Source of the DNA: Purshia tridentata
Lineage: Eukaryota > Streptophyta > Magnoliopsida > Rosales > Rosaceae
Assembly: GCA_003254885.1 (NCBI GenBank)
Contig: QANT01000024.1
Span: 1-54,229 of the forward strand
DNA: 54,229 nt
Direction: 5' to 3'
A program made the translations under genes and the position numbers. Positions 1-10,009 of this stretch are shown one piece after another; position 1 is the stretch's first letter; each line of letters starts with the position of its first letter. The notes under the pieces were generated by a model, which made no database searches, was not told where the DNA came from, and saw only the letters and a program-made list of their open reading frames with translations.

Positions 1-3000
1 GGTCCGGTGAGGGAAGGAGGAAGAGAAAAAAAAAATTTTTTTTACTGGAGGGGCAAAAAGGACAAAAAAAAATGAGAGGGCGGTTAACTCAGCAGCAAAG
101 AGTGGTCAGTATAAACTGGGTCTTATATGTTAATCTCCCAACTTCTTTTGGGTCAAAATTAATTTCCAACTTGAGTGATAAGGATTAGGGAGGGATGTGA
201 TTCAATATTTATTTCTTATAAGAATAAAGCCAGACGAAAATGCCTCTTCTTTAGTGGTTTTCTTTTCGATATCCCAACTTGAGTAAATGGGGAGGGGTAG
301 GATTTTGAAGGGCATATAATAGACAAGGTGTTTGCATGTGAGCCCCTGCCAATGGTTGGCAAAACCAGCGTCATGTGACTGTCGCTGCAGGTGACAGACT
401 TTTTGAACCTCAATTTAATTAAGAGTTTAGACAGCGACTTGGGAACCAAAAAGTCCCGCTCCTTATTACTACAGTCTACATCTATGTAAACCCATAAAAC
501 CCTTTATGCTGCACCCTTCCATATAAACCAGTCAATGTAGTTCCACACTTTAAAGTACATATACATCATGCTAATTTGCCAGATCACTCCTATATACATC
601 ATCCTAACAATGCCAATGAATACACAACCATCTCAATTTAGAGGACAAGGTTGATCCATGGAATAGATTAAAACCAAGGAGTTAAACTTCAAGTTTTGAA
701 AAAAATTAGACAAAAACAACGAAAATTGCTATCAAATTACAAAAATTTTGAATGAAACTTTATATATGTTTATTTAATATATTATCTACTACATTGATAA
801 AAGAATATTAAAGAAACAAAATTATGTAATAGATTTCATGTGATATAAGATGAATATAATGTGTGTTGGAGGTAAATATTGTTAAATAAAATTGTTCACT
901 TATAAGTAATACCACATAGAGCTTCAAAATGTTCATTGTCTTCATTATCTTCATATGCATAGCAGGCGTACTATGAAGAATAATTATGGTCTTCGATTGT
1001 CGAATTGGGTCAAAAGAGTACCAACCCGCCGCCACTACACGAAAAATCAAGCCCAATTTCATGTTAGACACTCCAATTGAAGGAAAAACAACTTAATGTA
1101 GCTCAATTAAAGCTAGACCCAAAATGGGTGTAAATCCTTAAAATATTAATTTCAAAAATTCTAAAAAATTGAAAAGCCAAACTTTAGGGGAATGAAAGTC
1201 CATGATGAGTGAAGGAAACCCCACTAATAATTTTTGTGATCGGAGACCTGGAATCAGTGAAACAAGTCAACGGATAAGGAAGGCCATTTTCCACTTTGAT
1301 CCATGTGGGTTTGGATCATTTTTCACTTTGTTCACTTCTCTATGTGCATGGCACATGGTCATTATCCATATAATATTATTTATATTAATCAAGTTCTTAT
1401 ATTCTCAACTTTGATCAATAGTTTTATAAGTCATGATAATTATTAGGTAGTGGGAGCATAAACATCCTTTGACAAAGATTGCATCTCAAAGAGAAAGAAA
1501 AAAAACTCACATTTTTCTCTCAACATCAAATAAAGGTCACTCGAGGATTTGAGATATATAATTTGACCAAAATTTTCTCTTATAAGTCCCTGTCATTTCG
1601 CTCTATAAACAACAATAGCGAGTAATCAATTTGAAAGTTTATGAATTTCAGAAGGGACTTAGGTTTCTGGCACTGAGACAATAATTTTTTGTATCTAAAA
1701 ACTAACAAGAACAATGGAATAATGCTCATATAGACAATGGAATTTCAGATGGTTGTCACCACTCCTACTGTTTGTCCTACTAAATGTGAACATGCCAAAA
1801 ACCAAACAGTCTTTCAGGAACAACTGTTCTTGTGTCATAGGAACATCCGGACCTACTTGTAACACCTTATGTGCCCTTAATTATATGTTTGTTTTTGGCT
1901 GCTTTCTGGGAAGTCTTTGTTTTGGATTGTTTTCAATGCAAACCTAAAAAAGAGACCTCTAGTCTCAAGAACCTGAAGAAAAAAAGAAAAAAAAGTCTCT
2001 TTGGTAAGCTGAAGCAAAAAGCTGCTTTTTTCATTATTCATGATTTTCTTCAGCTCCATTCTTGCAGGGCATGGCCAGCTTTATATTGGCCTCTCTCTCT
2101 CTCTCTGTGTCTATATATTGTGGCAGTGGTGACTTTTCCTTGAACTCAGAAAAACAGTTTGCAAAAGACTTTCACACATAACATGTTCTGACATTGATGT
2201 TCAGGACCATTTATTTACACTTTTAGCTTTGCAAAAGACTTTACACATAACAATTAACGTTCCTGATTTTGCTTAAGTACACTGGAGCTATCTGTGTAAC
2301 TTCTTGTGTATATATTTCTCTCTGGTTTTGTACTAATGTTCTACTGTTCTTGAGAAATAATTAATAACCCAGATATCTTTTAAGATTTGGAATTTGCATT
2401 CTGACTGTTTTCTTGAGAATCTCATATTTTCCTGAATAGTAAAATAAAAACCTCTGAGAAATATATATATATATATTTTTTAAGACCTGTGGGAAAAGTA
2501 GTGGATGAACACTGTCAAGATTTTCTTGTATGTTACAAGATTTTCTTTCCTGGGTTTTGGAACTTCAACATTTTCAACTCATTCATGTGGATGTTCTGGG
2601 ATTTCAGGTTCTAACTTTTTTAGATTCCCATGGAATCTCTTGGGATATGGATTTTGATTTTGCTGCCAAGTGTTTGAATTTTGTGGGATTTTAGCCGCTG
2701 AACAATACCAAGATGGTCCCATCCATTTCAATAAAGCCAGCCTGTTATGTCGGGTCTTCAGGGTTTTTCTCTTCTTCTTTTGCCCTTTTGCAAAACCACG
2801 CACACTATTCAATTTCCGTTTGGGATTCCAAGTCTCAGGAATCTCAAGTGTCTGATTAGCTTTTATACTTGTACAGTTGTAGCTAGCCAAGCAAGTAAAA
2901 CCAAACATTTGTTCTTTATGAGTTTCATTAATAAAGTATAAGTTTCCCTGTCTCCTCTGATTGATACTTATATAGTTCTCACTTCTCAGTCCTGAAGAAC

Positions 3001-3050
3001 TTCTATCTGAATCAGCAACTGATATTTGAGTTTCTTATTTCCTCATTTGT
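1..3050. other. Intergenic, AT-rich, no convincing gene
   Basis: No open frame here resembles a known protein, and the short frames on both strands lack splice-consistent partners. The stretch has A/T runs, an (AT)n tract near 2461-2476 and a short direct repeat: a 'gcaaaagactt' core followed by 'cacataac' occurs at about 2160 and again at about 2231. Part of 2000-3050 could hold promoter or 5' leader of the kinase gene downstream, but no TATA-to-ATG arrangement was convincing. Confidence 0.5.
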
Positions 3051-3203
3051 AGTATTTGAGAAGTGGGTTTAATGCTACATTGGTTTTGGGTGGCTTCAAT
3101 GGGTTGATGCTTATTGAAAATGCGCTTGTTCTGGTGGCAACAGCTGCCTCTGCTTATACTGATCCAACTTTTAGAACCCAGCAGAACAAGCTACAAAATA
3201 TAT
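3046..3203 (+). CDS. Possible orphan exon, hydrophobic peptide
   Basis: An open stretch follows a 'ttgtag' acceptor and ends at a GT donor after 'caaaatatatg'. It encodes a hydrophobic segment (ATLVLGGFNGLMLIENALVL) followed by TAASAYTDPTFRTQQNKL, and reads like a real membrane-protein exon. It cannot be spliced directly to the exon at 3765: it ends with two bases of a codon, the next exon needs one, and the join gives an immediate stop. I do not recognise the family. It may be a remnant of another gene, an exon with a different donor, or chance. Confidence 0.25.
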
Positions 3204-3764
3204 GGTACTCTTTCTCTTTCTCTCACTTTACTTTTTAATAATTCATTCTTATTGTGCCTATATTTTGGATGAATGAACTTCTCAGTGAGATTTAAAAGAA
3301 ACCAAATTCTTCTTACTGATATTTGGTTGAAATGGTGATATCAAATATACTCAAGTTACTGTTTTGAGTATGCATAAATGGTGATTAGAAATTGTCCTGG
3401 ATTTTGGGATAAATTAGGACCACAAAATTGGAATTACCCAATTCAAAGATGTCCAATTAGATGAGAACATGTACAAGTATGGTGGAACACTTTTCAGATT
3501 TTCCCTTTTAAACTGCTATTTTGTTATCTTTCTTTCTGAGAAGAAGTGCAACAAGTCTCATCTAAAATAATATAAATCTTTATTTTTTTGTCAAAAAGTT
3601 TATGGTTTGGTTCATGTTCTGAATGGCTTGGCGAGGCATGCAATAGGGGAATACTGATTATTGGTGTGGAGTGTTTAACTTTTCCTTGTTTAATCACCAT
3701 TTTAGTTGCCATAGAAGGATACTGATTTCTTATACCTTTTTTTTTTGTTCCCTGAAACTTATAG

Positions 3765-6700
3765 CTGAAGCTTTACTAACTTTCAAGAGCAGAGTTGGAA
3801 GTCCTCAGCTGTCCAATGGTCGAATTGGAAGATATCCATGTCAAAGACAGTGGAAGTTTGTCAACTGTTATAAACTGAAGAACCCTTGTGTTGTTTCTTT
3901 GTAAGTTCTCTCTCTCTCTCTGTGTTTTTGTGTGTGCGTGCATGCATGCAGTTGCTTGGGTCAAGCAGTGCAGCCTCAAATGTGCAGAAGTAAATATTAT
4001 ATGATGTTTTTCAGATAAAGTTCTTCAAAACATCACAATTTAAAAAAAAATAATGTTTTCCATAGCATGGATACATCATTTAGCACAAGTTACCAACTTG
4101 AATCACTTGATCTTCTTGCCAGGAAAACTAAATATAAGTTAAAAGTTTGAGTAGTAAATGCATACCCCTTATTAATGTTGTACATAACCTGAATTTTTCT
4201 AGTCCAAGAACTAAAAAGGTTAATCACCTGGTTTATAAATTAGATGCTAGCTTTATCAACGGGCTTCTTGGTACTGTGAATTGTATTGGATCATGATCGA
4301 ATTATGTTCTCTGAGTTTTTCTTCAGGATTCCAAATTATGTTTAACCGGAAAAAAAAAAAAAAAAAAAANAAAAAAAAAAAAAAAAAAGATTCCAGATTA
4401 TGTATATATCATGTTTAACTAGTTACATAAAACAAGTTTTGGGTAGGTGCTTCCACATTAAACACTTTTATCCATGTTGAGTGTGAAAGCGCCCATCGAA
4501 TTGTTGTTTTCCAGTACTACAATGCAATTGAGGAGACAAAACTTCTAGTTTTTGTACTGGTGGACTTATAGAGATTGCAACCACCCTAAAACAATTTTCT
4601 CATCATTATCTATCCTACTCAGCTGCAAAGCATTCTTCAAGTACCTGATTCTAAATCATTTCCTTGACTCAGTTTCACCTTTTGATCACTCATTTCTTTA
4701 AAACGTGTAAATTTATCTTAGATGTAATGCTTCAGCAGGTTTCCTGGTATCTGTTCAGTTCCTCTGCGGGCTAACACAATCAATTTGTCACCGTTTGCAC
4801 CAAGACTTTTTGTTGCACACTATTCAGTTCAATTACAGAAAGAGCTCCAAAAACCAAGAAACAGGAGGAGAGGAGACATAGTTGATGGGGATAGAGGTGT
4901 TCCAACACTCACGCCTGTGCAAGAAGCTCGTGATAAGAAACCAACGAAATGGGAAGTTGCTGCAATTATTGGTGCAGTTGCTGCAGCCCTGCTTGTGGTT
5001 ACCGTAGTGATTCTCGTCTACATCTTCTTGATGCGAGTCAAAAGACTCATTAGGCGAACATCGGACACAGCATCTTCTGCACCATCTTCCCCAGCTGGTA
5101 AGTTAGCTTCTAACCATTTGAGGCTGGACATTTTCTGAGCCAACTAATAAGTTTCTGGCCAGACACACCATTTTAGTATGCTTCTTTAAGTTGTGGTTTC
5201 CCAAGCAGGCCCTCAAGATAAATAGACTCGTTTGTTCCAGAAAGAAAGTTTAAAGTTCACTGTGCTGTAAAATTAAGACCATAATGCTTGCAGGGCCCTT
5301 TTTGAAGGAATACACTGCTCAAAAGAACATTATAGATGCAACTGTTGGATATTGAGTTTATATAGTTTTATGTAGGCAAATTTATCTTGCTACACAAGTC
5401 AATTTGAACCACACATCCAAATATGAATCTCCATGATGATCTAATTGACAGTCTAGCAAATAATGATTTTGATTTACTAAACGTACTCAAGTTCTGTCTA
5501 ACATCTACATTTCTAAGCTGTACAAGAATGACTGGTATTCTGTAAAATGTGAAGGTTGTGATTTGGCTTTCTGGGAATGTTCAGTAAACTGGTTTCTCTT
5601 TCATTTATTTCAGTTGAAAGCAAAAGAGGGGACACATTGCCCTATGCTGCTGCTCTCTCTCCATATGGTACACAAAACTTGAGGCAACTAACAATATTGG
5701 AACTGGAGCAAGCTACAAGTAATTTCAATGGAAATAATATCATAGGCCAAGGTAGATTTGGTTTGGTCTACAAGGGTTTACTTCAAGATGGATCTATTGT
5801 GGCTATCAAGAGACGCCTACATGCCCCAACTCAGAATTTTTTCCATGAGGTAAACAAGTCGCGAATCAGATTTTCTTTGTGAGGTAGTGATATTGTGCTT
5901 ATCTTCGAAACTTCATATTTTGACGGTTCCATTTAGTAATTTTGCCAATATGTCCTAAATACCAAAACCTAAACTCAAAATACTAAACTCCAAAACGAAG
6001 TCTTCTTAGACACAAGCACAATATCAGCACAGAAAACCGTAGCAGAGGATCCTATTCTTTGATGTAAATACTTCTGAGTATGTTGACTTGTCTTGATGCA
6101 ACAGGTGAAGCGCATAGCTTGTGTGAACCACATACATGTTCTCAGGCTTATTGGTTATTGTCAAGACAGTAGTCAACAGTTACTTGTCTATGACTATCTC
6201 CCAAATGGAAATGTTGGGAATTATCTATATGGTACTCTCTATCTCTCTCTCTCTCCNCCCCCCCCCCCCCCCCCATGTCTGTCTCCCTCTAACCACACAG
6301 TTATTCAGATTTTGAAGGTTTACCTGTTGGAAAGTTGAGCATACGGCAAAGGTTATCAATTGCTTTGGGAGCAGCCAAAGGTACATCATCTGGTTCAAGT
6401 TCTTGTGCACATCTTTCTATTCTACATAAAAATAATTGAATTATCCTCGTAGGACTCGCACACCTACATGGTTTGGTGCCTCCTTTCCTGCACATGCATT
6501 TCAGGACAAGCAATGTTCTAGTGGATGAAAACTTCACTGCCAAGGTGTCTGACTATGGACTAACCAAATTGCTAATTTTTGGTCATCATGCTGCATCATG
6601 TTCGACCATAGACTGCTTTCTTGACCCAGAGTATGTAATCTCTCTTTACAGCAATAAACTTGATTAGAAGCTGATTGTGTGCTAAATTAGAAGTTCATTC

Positions 6701-7809
6701 AATTATGGTAATATTGCTTAACCTTCTGCTAGTACTGCACTGAGTAGCTACTAACACATGCTAGCTTTTGAGTTGACCATCCATGTCAAAAAGAAAAATC
6801 TGCAGATCTCAGTCATTCTGAGATTTTCCTTTTAAACTATGGTTTTTGTGTTTAGACCGAATATGTTACTGATGTCTAATCTAATCCATTTTTCGTAAAG
6901 GTTAGATTTGTCAAATAAGTTTTCAGAGAGAGGTGATGTGTACAGTTTTGGGGTCTTCTTACTGGAATTGATCAGTGGATGTGAAGCAAATGGCAGAACC
7001 CAGTTAAACTCAGAAGATAATTTGATATTGCAGGTATATGCATCTGTGTCTGATCTCCCTAATGATAACTCTCTTATTACAATAGTCTTCATTGTTGTCA
7101 CTAACAAACGCAACTGGGTCTCCTAGGGGACACCTTAGTGGGTAGGATTTGAGGATTTGAAATTCCCCAAGAGTAGCCTCGGTTTTAGTAGTTACACAAC
7201 CTAGATCCGAAAAGCTTAAACTGTAAGGAATCAGCCAACAATACATATTAAGCTAACACTCTCTCTCAGGTGCAGTAATATCCTGCACGTGGAGAGACAG
7301 ACATATAGCCCCACCCTGCAACAAATATGTGGAGGATGGAGGATGGAGGTTTTGAATCGAGAACCTCTTTGAATCAGAGCTCTAATACCATGTTAGATAA
7401 CCACTAGACCCTAAAAGTTTAAGTTGTCAGAGAATGGGCCTATAATGAATATCAGAGTAACATAAGTGACAGTTGTGGCATTGCAGATTTGCAGTATGTA
7501 ATTTATGACATTAAAATCTTTTCAAAGCTTTCTCAGTTCTTAAAGTTGGTTTTGCATTTGAAGGCCAAGGACTGCAGGGATTTGGACAGATTTGTTGACA
7601 AAACATTAGGAGACCACAGAACGCAAGCTGCAAAACAGATGATGGAACTAGCATTGATGTGTTTAGATGCTGGTCAACAAAGACCACAGATGAAGATTGT
7701 TGTTGAAGAGCTAGAACGGATTCATCACGCGATACAAATCAGTCACTTTCATATCGAAGTCGATGAGGAGATAGGTGCTGTGACTCTTGGGAGTGAGCTT
7801 TTTAAATAG
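3765..7809 (+). CDS. Receptor-like kinase with degraded catalytic motifs (likely pseudokinase)
   Basis: Exons read as 3765-3900, 4739-5097, 5614-5849, 6105-6231, 6309-6380, 6453-6630, 6901-7033 and 7564-7809; phases agree throughout and the stop is TAG at 7807-7809. The first visible exon resembles an LRR N-terminal cap ([14 protein letters not shown], then CQRQW and NC), but no leucine-rich repeats follow. A basic linker and one membrane segment ([20 protein letters not shown]) precede the cytoplasmic kinase domain. The glycine loop [11 protein letters not shown], the VAIK lysine and the alpha-C glutamate (HEV) are kept. HRDLKxxN is replaced by HMHFRTSN, so the catalytic Asp and the following Lys are lost; DFG reads DYG and APE reads DPE. 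It is therefore probably a scaffold or regulatory membrane pseudokinase. The N-terminus (signal peptide, start codon) was not found. The exact subfamily is not recognised. Confidence 0.8.
4339..4388. repeat. Poly-A tract with ambiguous base
   Basis: A long A run with an N at 4370 lies in a kinase-gene intron. A similar C run with an N at 6257 lies in another intron of the same gene. Lengths of both are probably unreliable. Neither touches a splice site. Confidence 0.9.
7189..7462 (-). mobile_element. Very small LTR retroelement (TRIM/SMART-like)
   Basis: Read on the minus strand, 7462-7391 is a terminal repeat of about 72 bp that begins TGTTA and ends TAACA. It is followed at once by TGGTATTAGAGC (7390-7379), one base from the plant primer-binding site TGGTATCAGAGC that pairs with initiator tRNA-Met. 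The interior is only about 120 bp and ends in a purine run (GAGAGAGAG). A second, diverged copy of the repeat follows at 7258-7189, beginning TGTTAGCTTAATATG and sharing the TTTAAGCTTTT core. There is no coding capacity. No clean 5-bp target duplication is visible. It lies in the last intron of the kinase gene in antisense orientation. Confidence 0.7.
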
Positions 7810-9560
7810 AGTACCCCCTTTACTGTATCTGTATCATCATCTTTTCATTCTTTATTTTTTATAGATTTGATTGGTTTGTAATTAGTTACAGAATATAAAA
7901 GCATTCTTGGAGTATAGAAATCAAATGGAAATAGTAAAGGTTGGTTGAGAGTCTAGTGAAACTGACTGTTCATGGAAGCAACACATACATAGAACACTCT
8001 GCCTTAAGACTACTTTTCGTGGGATTTCCTTATGTGCTATGTCGAATCATGTATGCCATGCCTTAGGAAAGTATGAAACTCAGCTCAGATGTAGTTCCTA
8101 TTCATGGTCGCGAGTACGAACACAGCATGACACGAACACAACACGATTTGGATTAATACGTTACATAGGGCTGAAGAATGTGGTCTATTAGGCACAATAT
8201 GACATAAGCACAAACTGGAATGAGCATGACATAAAGCACAATGGGTCTGTACAAGACAAAACCCATATAGCATTTGCTTAAAATTATTTGTAAATAAGAG
8301 CATTTTCGGCAAGTAAGTTCAATTCATCTCATTGCTTAAGCCAAGGAGAATGTCATACAAAGCCATTTCAGATGGCTGATATTAATGCTCAAATTTAGTT
8401 GTGAAACTGATAGAAGCGCACAGAGTCTTAGAGTCCAAATGAATTAAGAAAAGCTGGCCTTTTAGATAGCAAAAGTTGCGCTTGAAGTAACCATTCTCAG
8501 ATCCATTGCTACTCCTATCCCTAGCTTTGTGCTGCTTCCATGCTAAGCAATTGAACATGCATTTTAAACCAAATATTAACCAAGCTTCATTTGTTTATCA
8601 TGGAATGGACCAGATTCCAAGCCTCCGTAGTGCCTTTTGTATCTCTTCACACTTGATTTCCTGAATGATACTTGAAGTCCAAGAAGTAAGACTGATTGAC
8701 TTTGAAGGATTATAGAAAAAGAAAATTGTACAGAACTAATTGGTAATAGGTTGAGTCTAATACATTTATTGTTCCTTCTCATACCATGTAAAACTTAGAA
8801 TATCCCACTAAAATTCAATTAACAATGTGTGAAAAAGCTCATAACATTATAAGTTGTAACATGAAATTCTCCTTTTCAATATGAGATATAGTCTCAACAA
8901 AAACACATACACTATTAATTAAGAATCCATAACGAAATGAAAGATAATACCTACTATACCAAATGGTTACTGCCCTTTTAACTAATCTTCTATATCCTCT
9001 CCATTTGTTTGTTAGAATTTGGCTACTATTAAATATTTATTTTTTTAATGAACCAAACAAAAATATTTATTCTTGCCCTTTTGTATAACTCCGCAACTTG
9101 CCTCCTCTATGTTTGATGCGTTAATTTGACTAATTATACCTTTATTTTTCTCTGAAGACAACCGATCAAATCTTTAGTCGATCAAATTGTGGCAAACTAC
9201 GTCTTATAATACTCTTAAAATTATTTCATGTAGTTATGGGGACAATAGAGTTTTTCTCTTGGCCTTAGTTAATGGAGAAAGGAAGTATTAGTTGTGTGAT
9301 ATGAAGAGGGGGAAATATTGACTGAAAAATTGGAGACAGAGGGTGAAGTCCGTACAAAAACATAGTCAATATAGGAAAAGACAGAGAAATATGGTATTTC
9401 TTTTTTACATTACTCATAAAAGATTTTTTTTTGCTAAAAAATTATACAATTCAAAAATGTTTGGTGAATATATTGTTACTAAAATTGTTTATTTTATTTA
9501 ATAACGATTAAATGATCAAACAATTTTCAATAGTTAATTTTTAATTTTAATAAATAAATA
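7810..9560. other. Kinase 3' flank and intergenic DNA
   Basis: About 100 bp after the stop probably holds the 3' UTR. The region 8100-8250 has a degenerate series built on 'cacgaacacaacacgattt' and 'gcacaatatgacataagcac', like the dispersed 'cacgacacg' repeats common in plant genomes. The rest is AT-rich with no supportable gene on either strand. Confidence 0.5.
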
Positions 9561-9835
9561 AAAACCATAACAAGAAAAGGAAGCTAACATTCCTTTCAAG
9601 TCTAGTACAATTTTACTATAAATATAAATGGATTGACTCTTGAGTTAATTACTAATTAGAGTGACAAACCAAATCCAGCATTAATTCCAATAGTCAAAAA
9701 ACCATAAAAAGAAAAGGAAGCTAACATTCCTTTCCAAGTCTGGTGCAATTTTACTATAAATATAAATGGATTGACTCTTGAGTTAATTACTAATTAGAGC
9801 GACAAACCAAATCCAGCATTAATTCCAATAGTCAA
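9561..9835. repeat. Tandem duplication, about 136 + 139 bp, at the PDI promoter
   Basis: Copy 1 (about 9561-9696) and copy 2 (about 9697-9835) are nearly identical head-to-tail. Both run from 'aaccataa' and 'gaaaaggaagctaacattcc' through 'ataaatggattgactcttga' to 'ccagcattaattccaatagt'. Copy 2 ends about 175 bp upstream of the PDI start codon, so the unit lies in the proximal promoter. Confidence 0.9.
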
Positions 9836-9906
9836 CGTGAAAGATGCTTAATGCATTAAAACCAAATCCATGACCGGTTATCATTCGTTAATTAACCCGC
9901 GCCAAA

Positions 9907-9914
9907 CGACGTCG
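9907..9914. promoter_or_regulatory. Palindromic ACGT element (cgacgtcg) in PDI promoter
   Basis: A perfect CGACGTCG palindrome lies about 100 bp upstream of the PDI ATG and about 30 bp upstream of the TATA-like box. GACGTC cores are typical plant bZIP targets. ER-stress bZIPs control many PDI genes, so a role in the unfolded protein response is plausible but inferred. No textbook ERSE (CCAAT-N10-CACG) was seen. Confidence 0.35.
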
Positions 9915-9945
9915 GACCAAGACCTTGAGTCTTCCGCCTTCACTC

Positions 9946-9952
9946 TATAAAC
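9946..9952 (+). promoter_or_regulatory. TATA box of the PDI gene
   Basis: 'ctctataaacc' lies 64 bp before the ATG at 10010, in a normal place for a plant core promoter with a short 5' UTR. Confidence 0.6.
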
Positions 9953-10009
9953 CCCTGCTAAACCAGATCTCACTCCCTGTGATCAATCTCCAAACTCACT
10001 CACTCAAAA

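Noticed and set aside
9681..9835. ER-stress element CCAAT-N-CACG in the PDI promoter
   Set aside because: The 'ccaatagtcaacgtg' sequence has neither the spacing nor the CCACG half-site of ERSE or ERSE-II.
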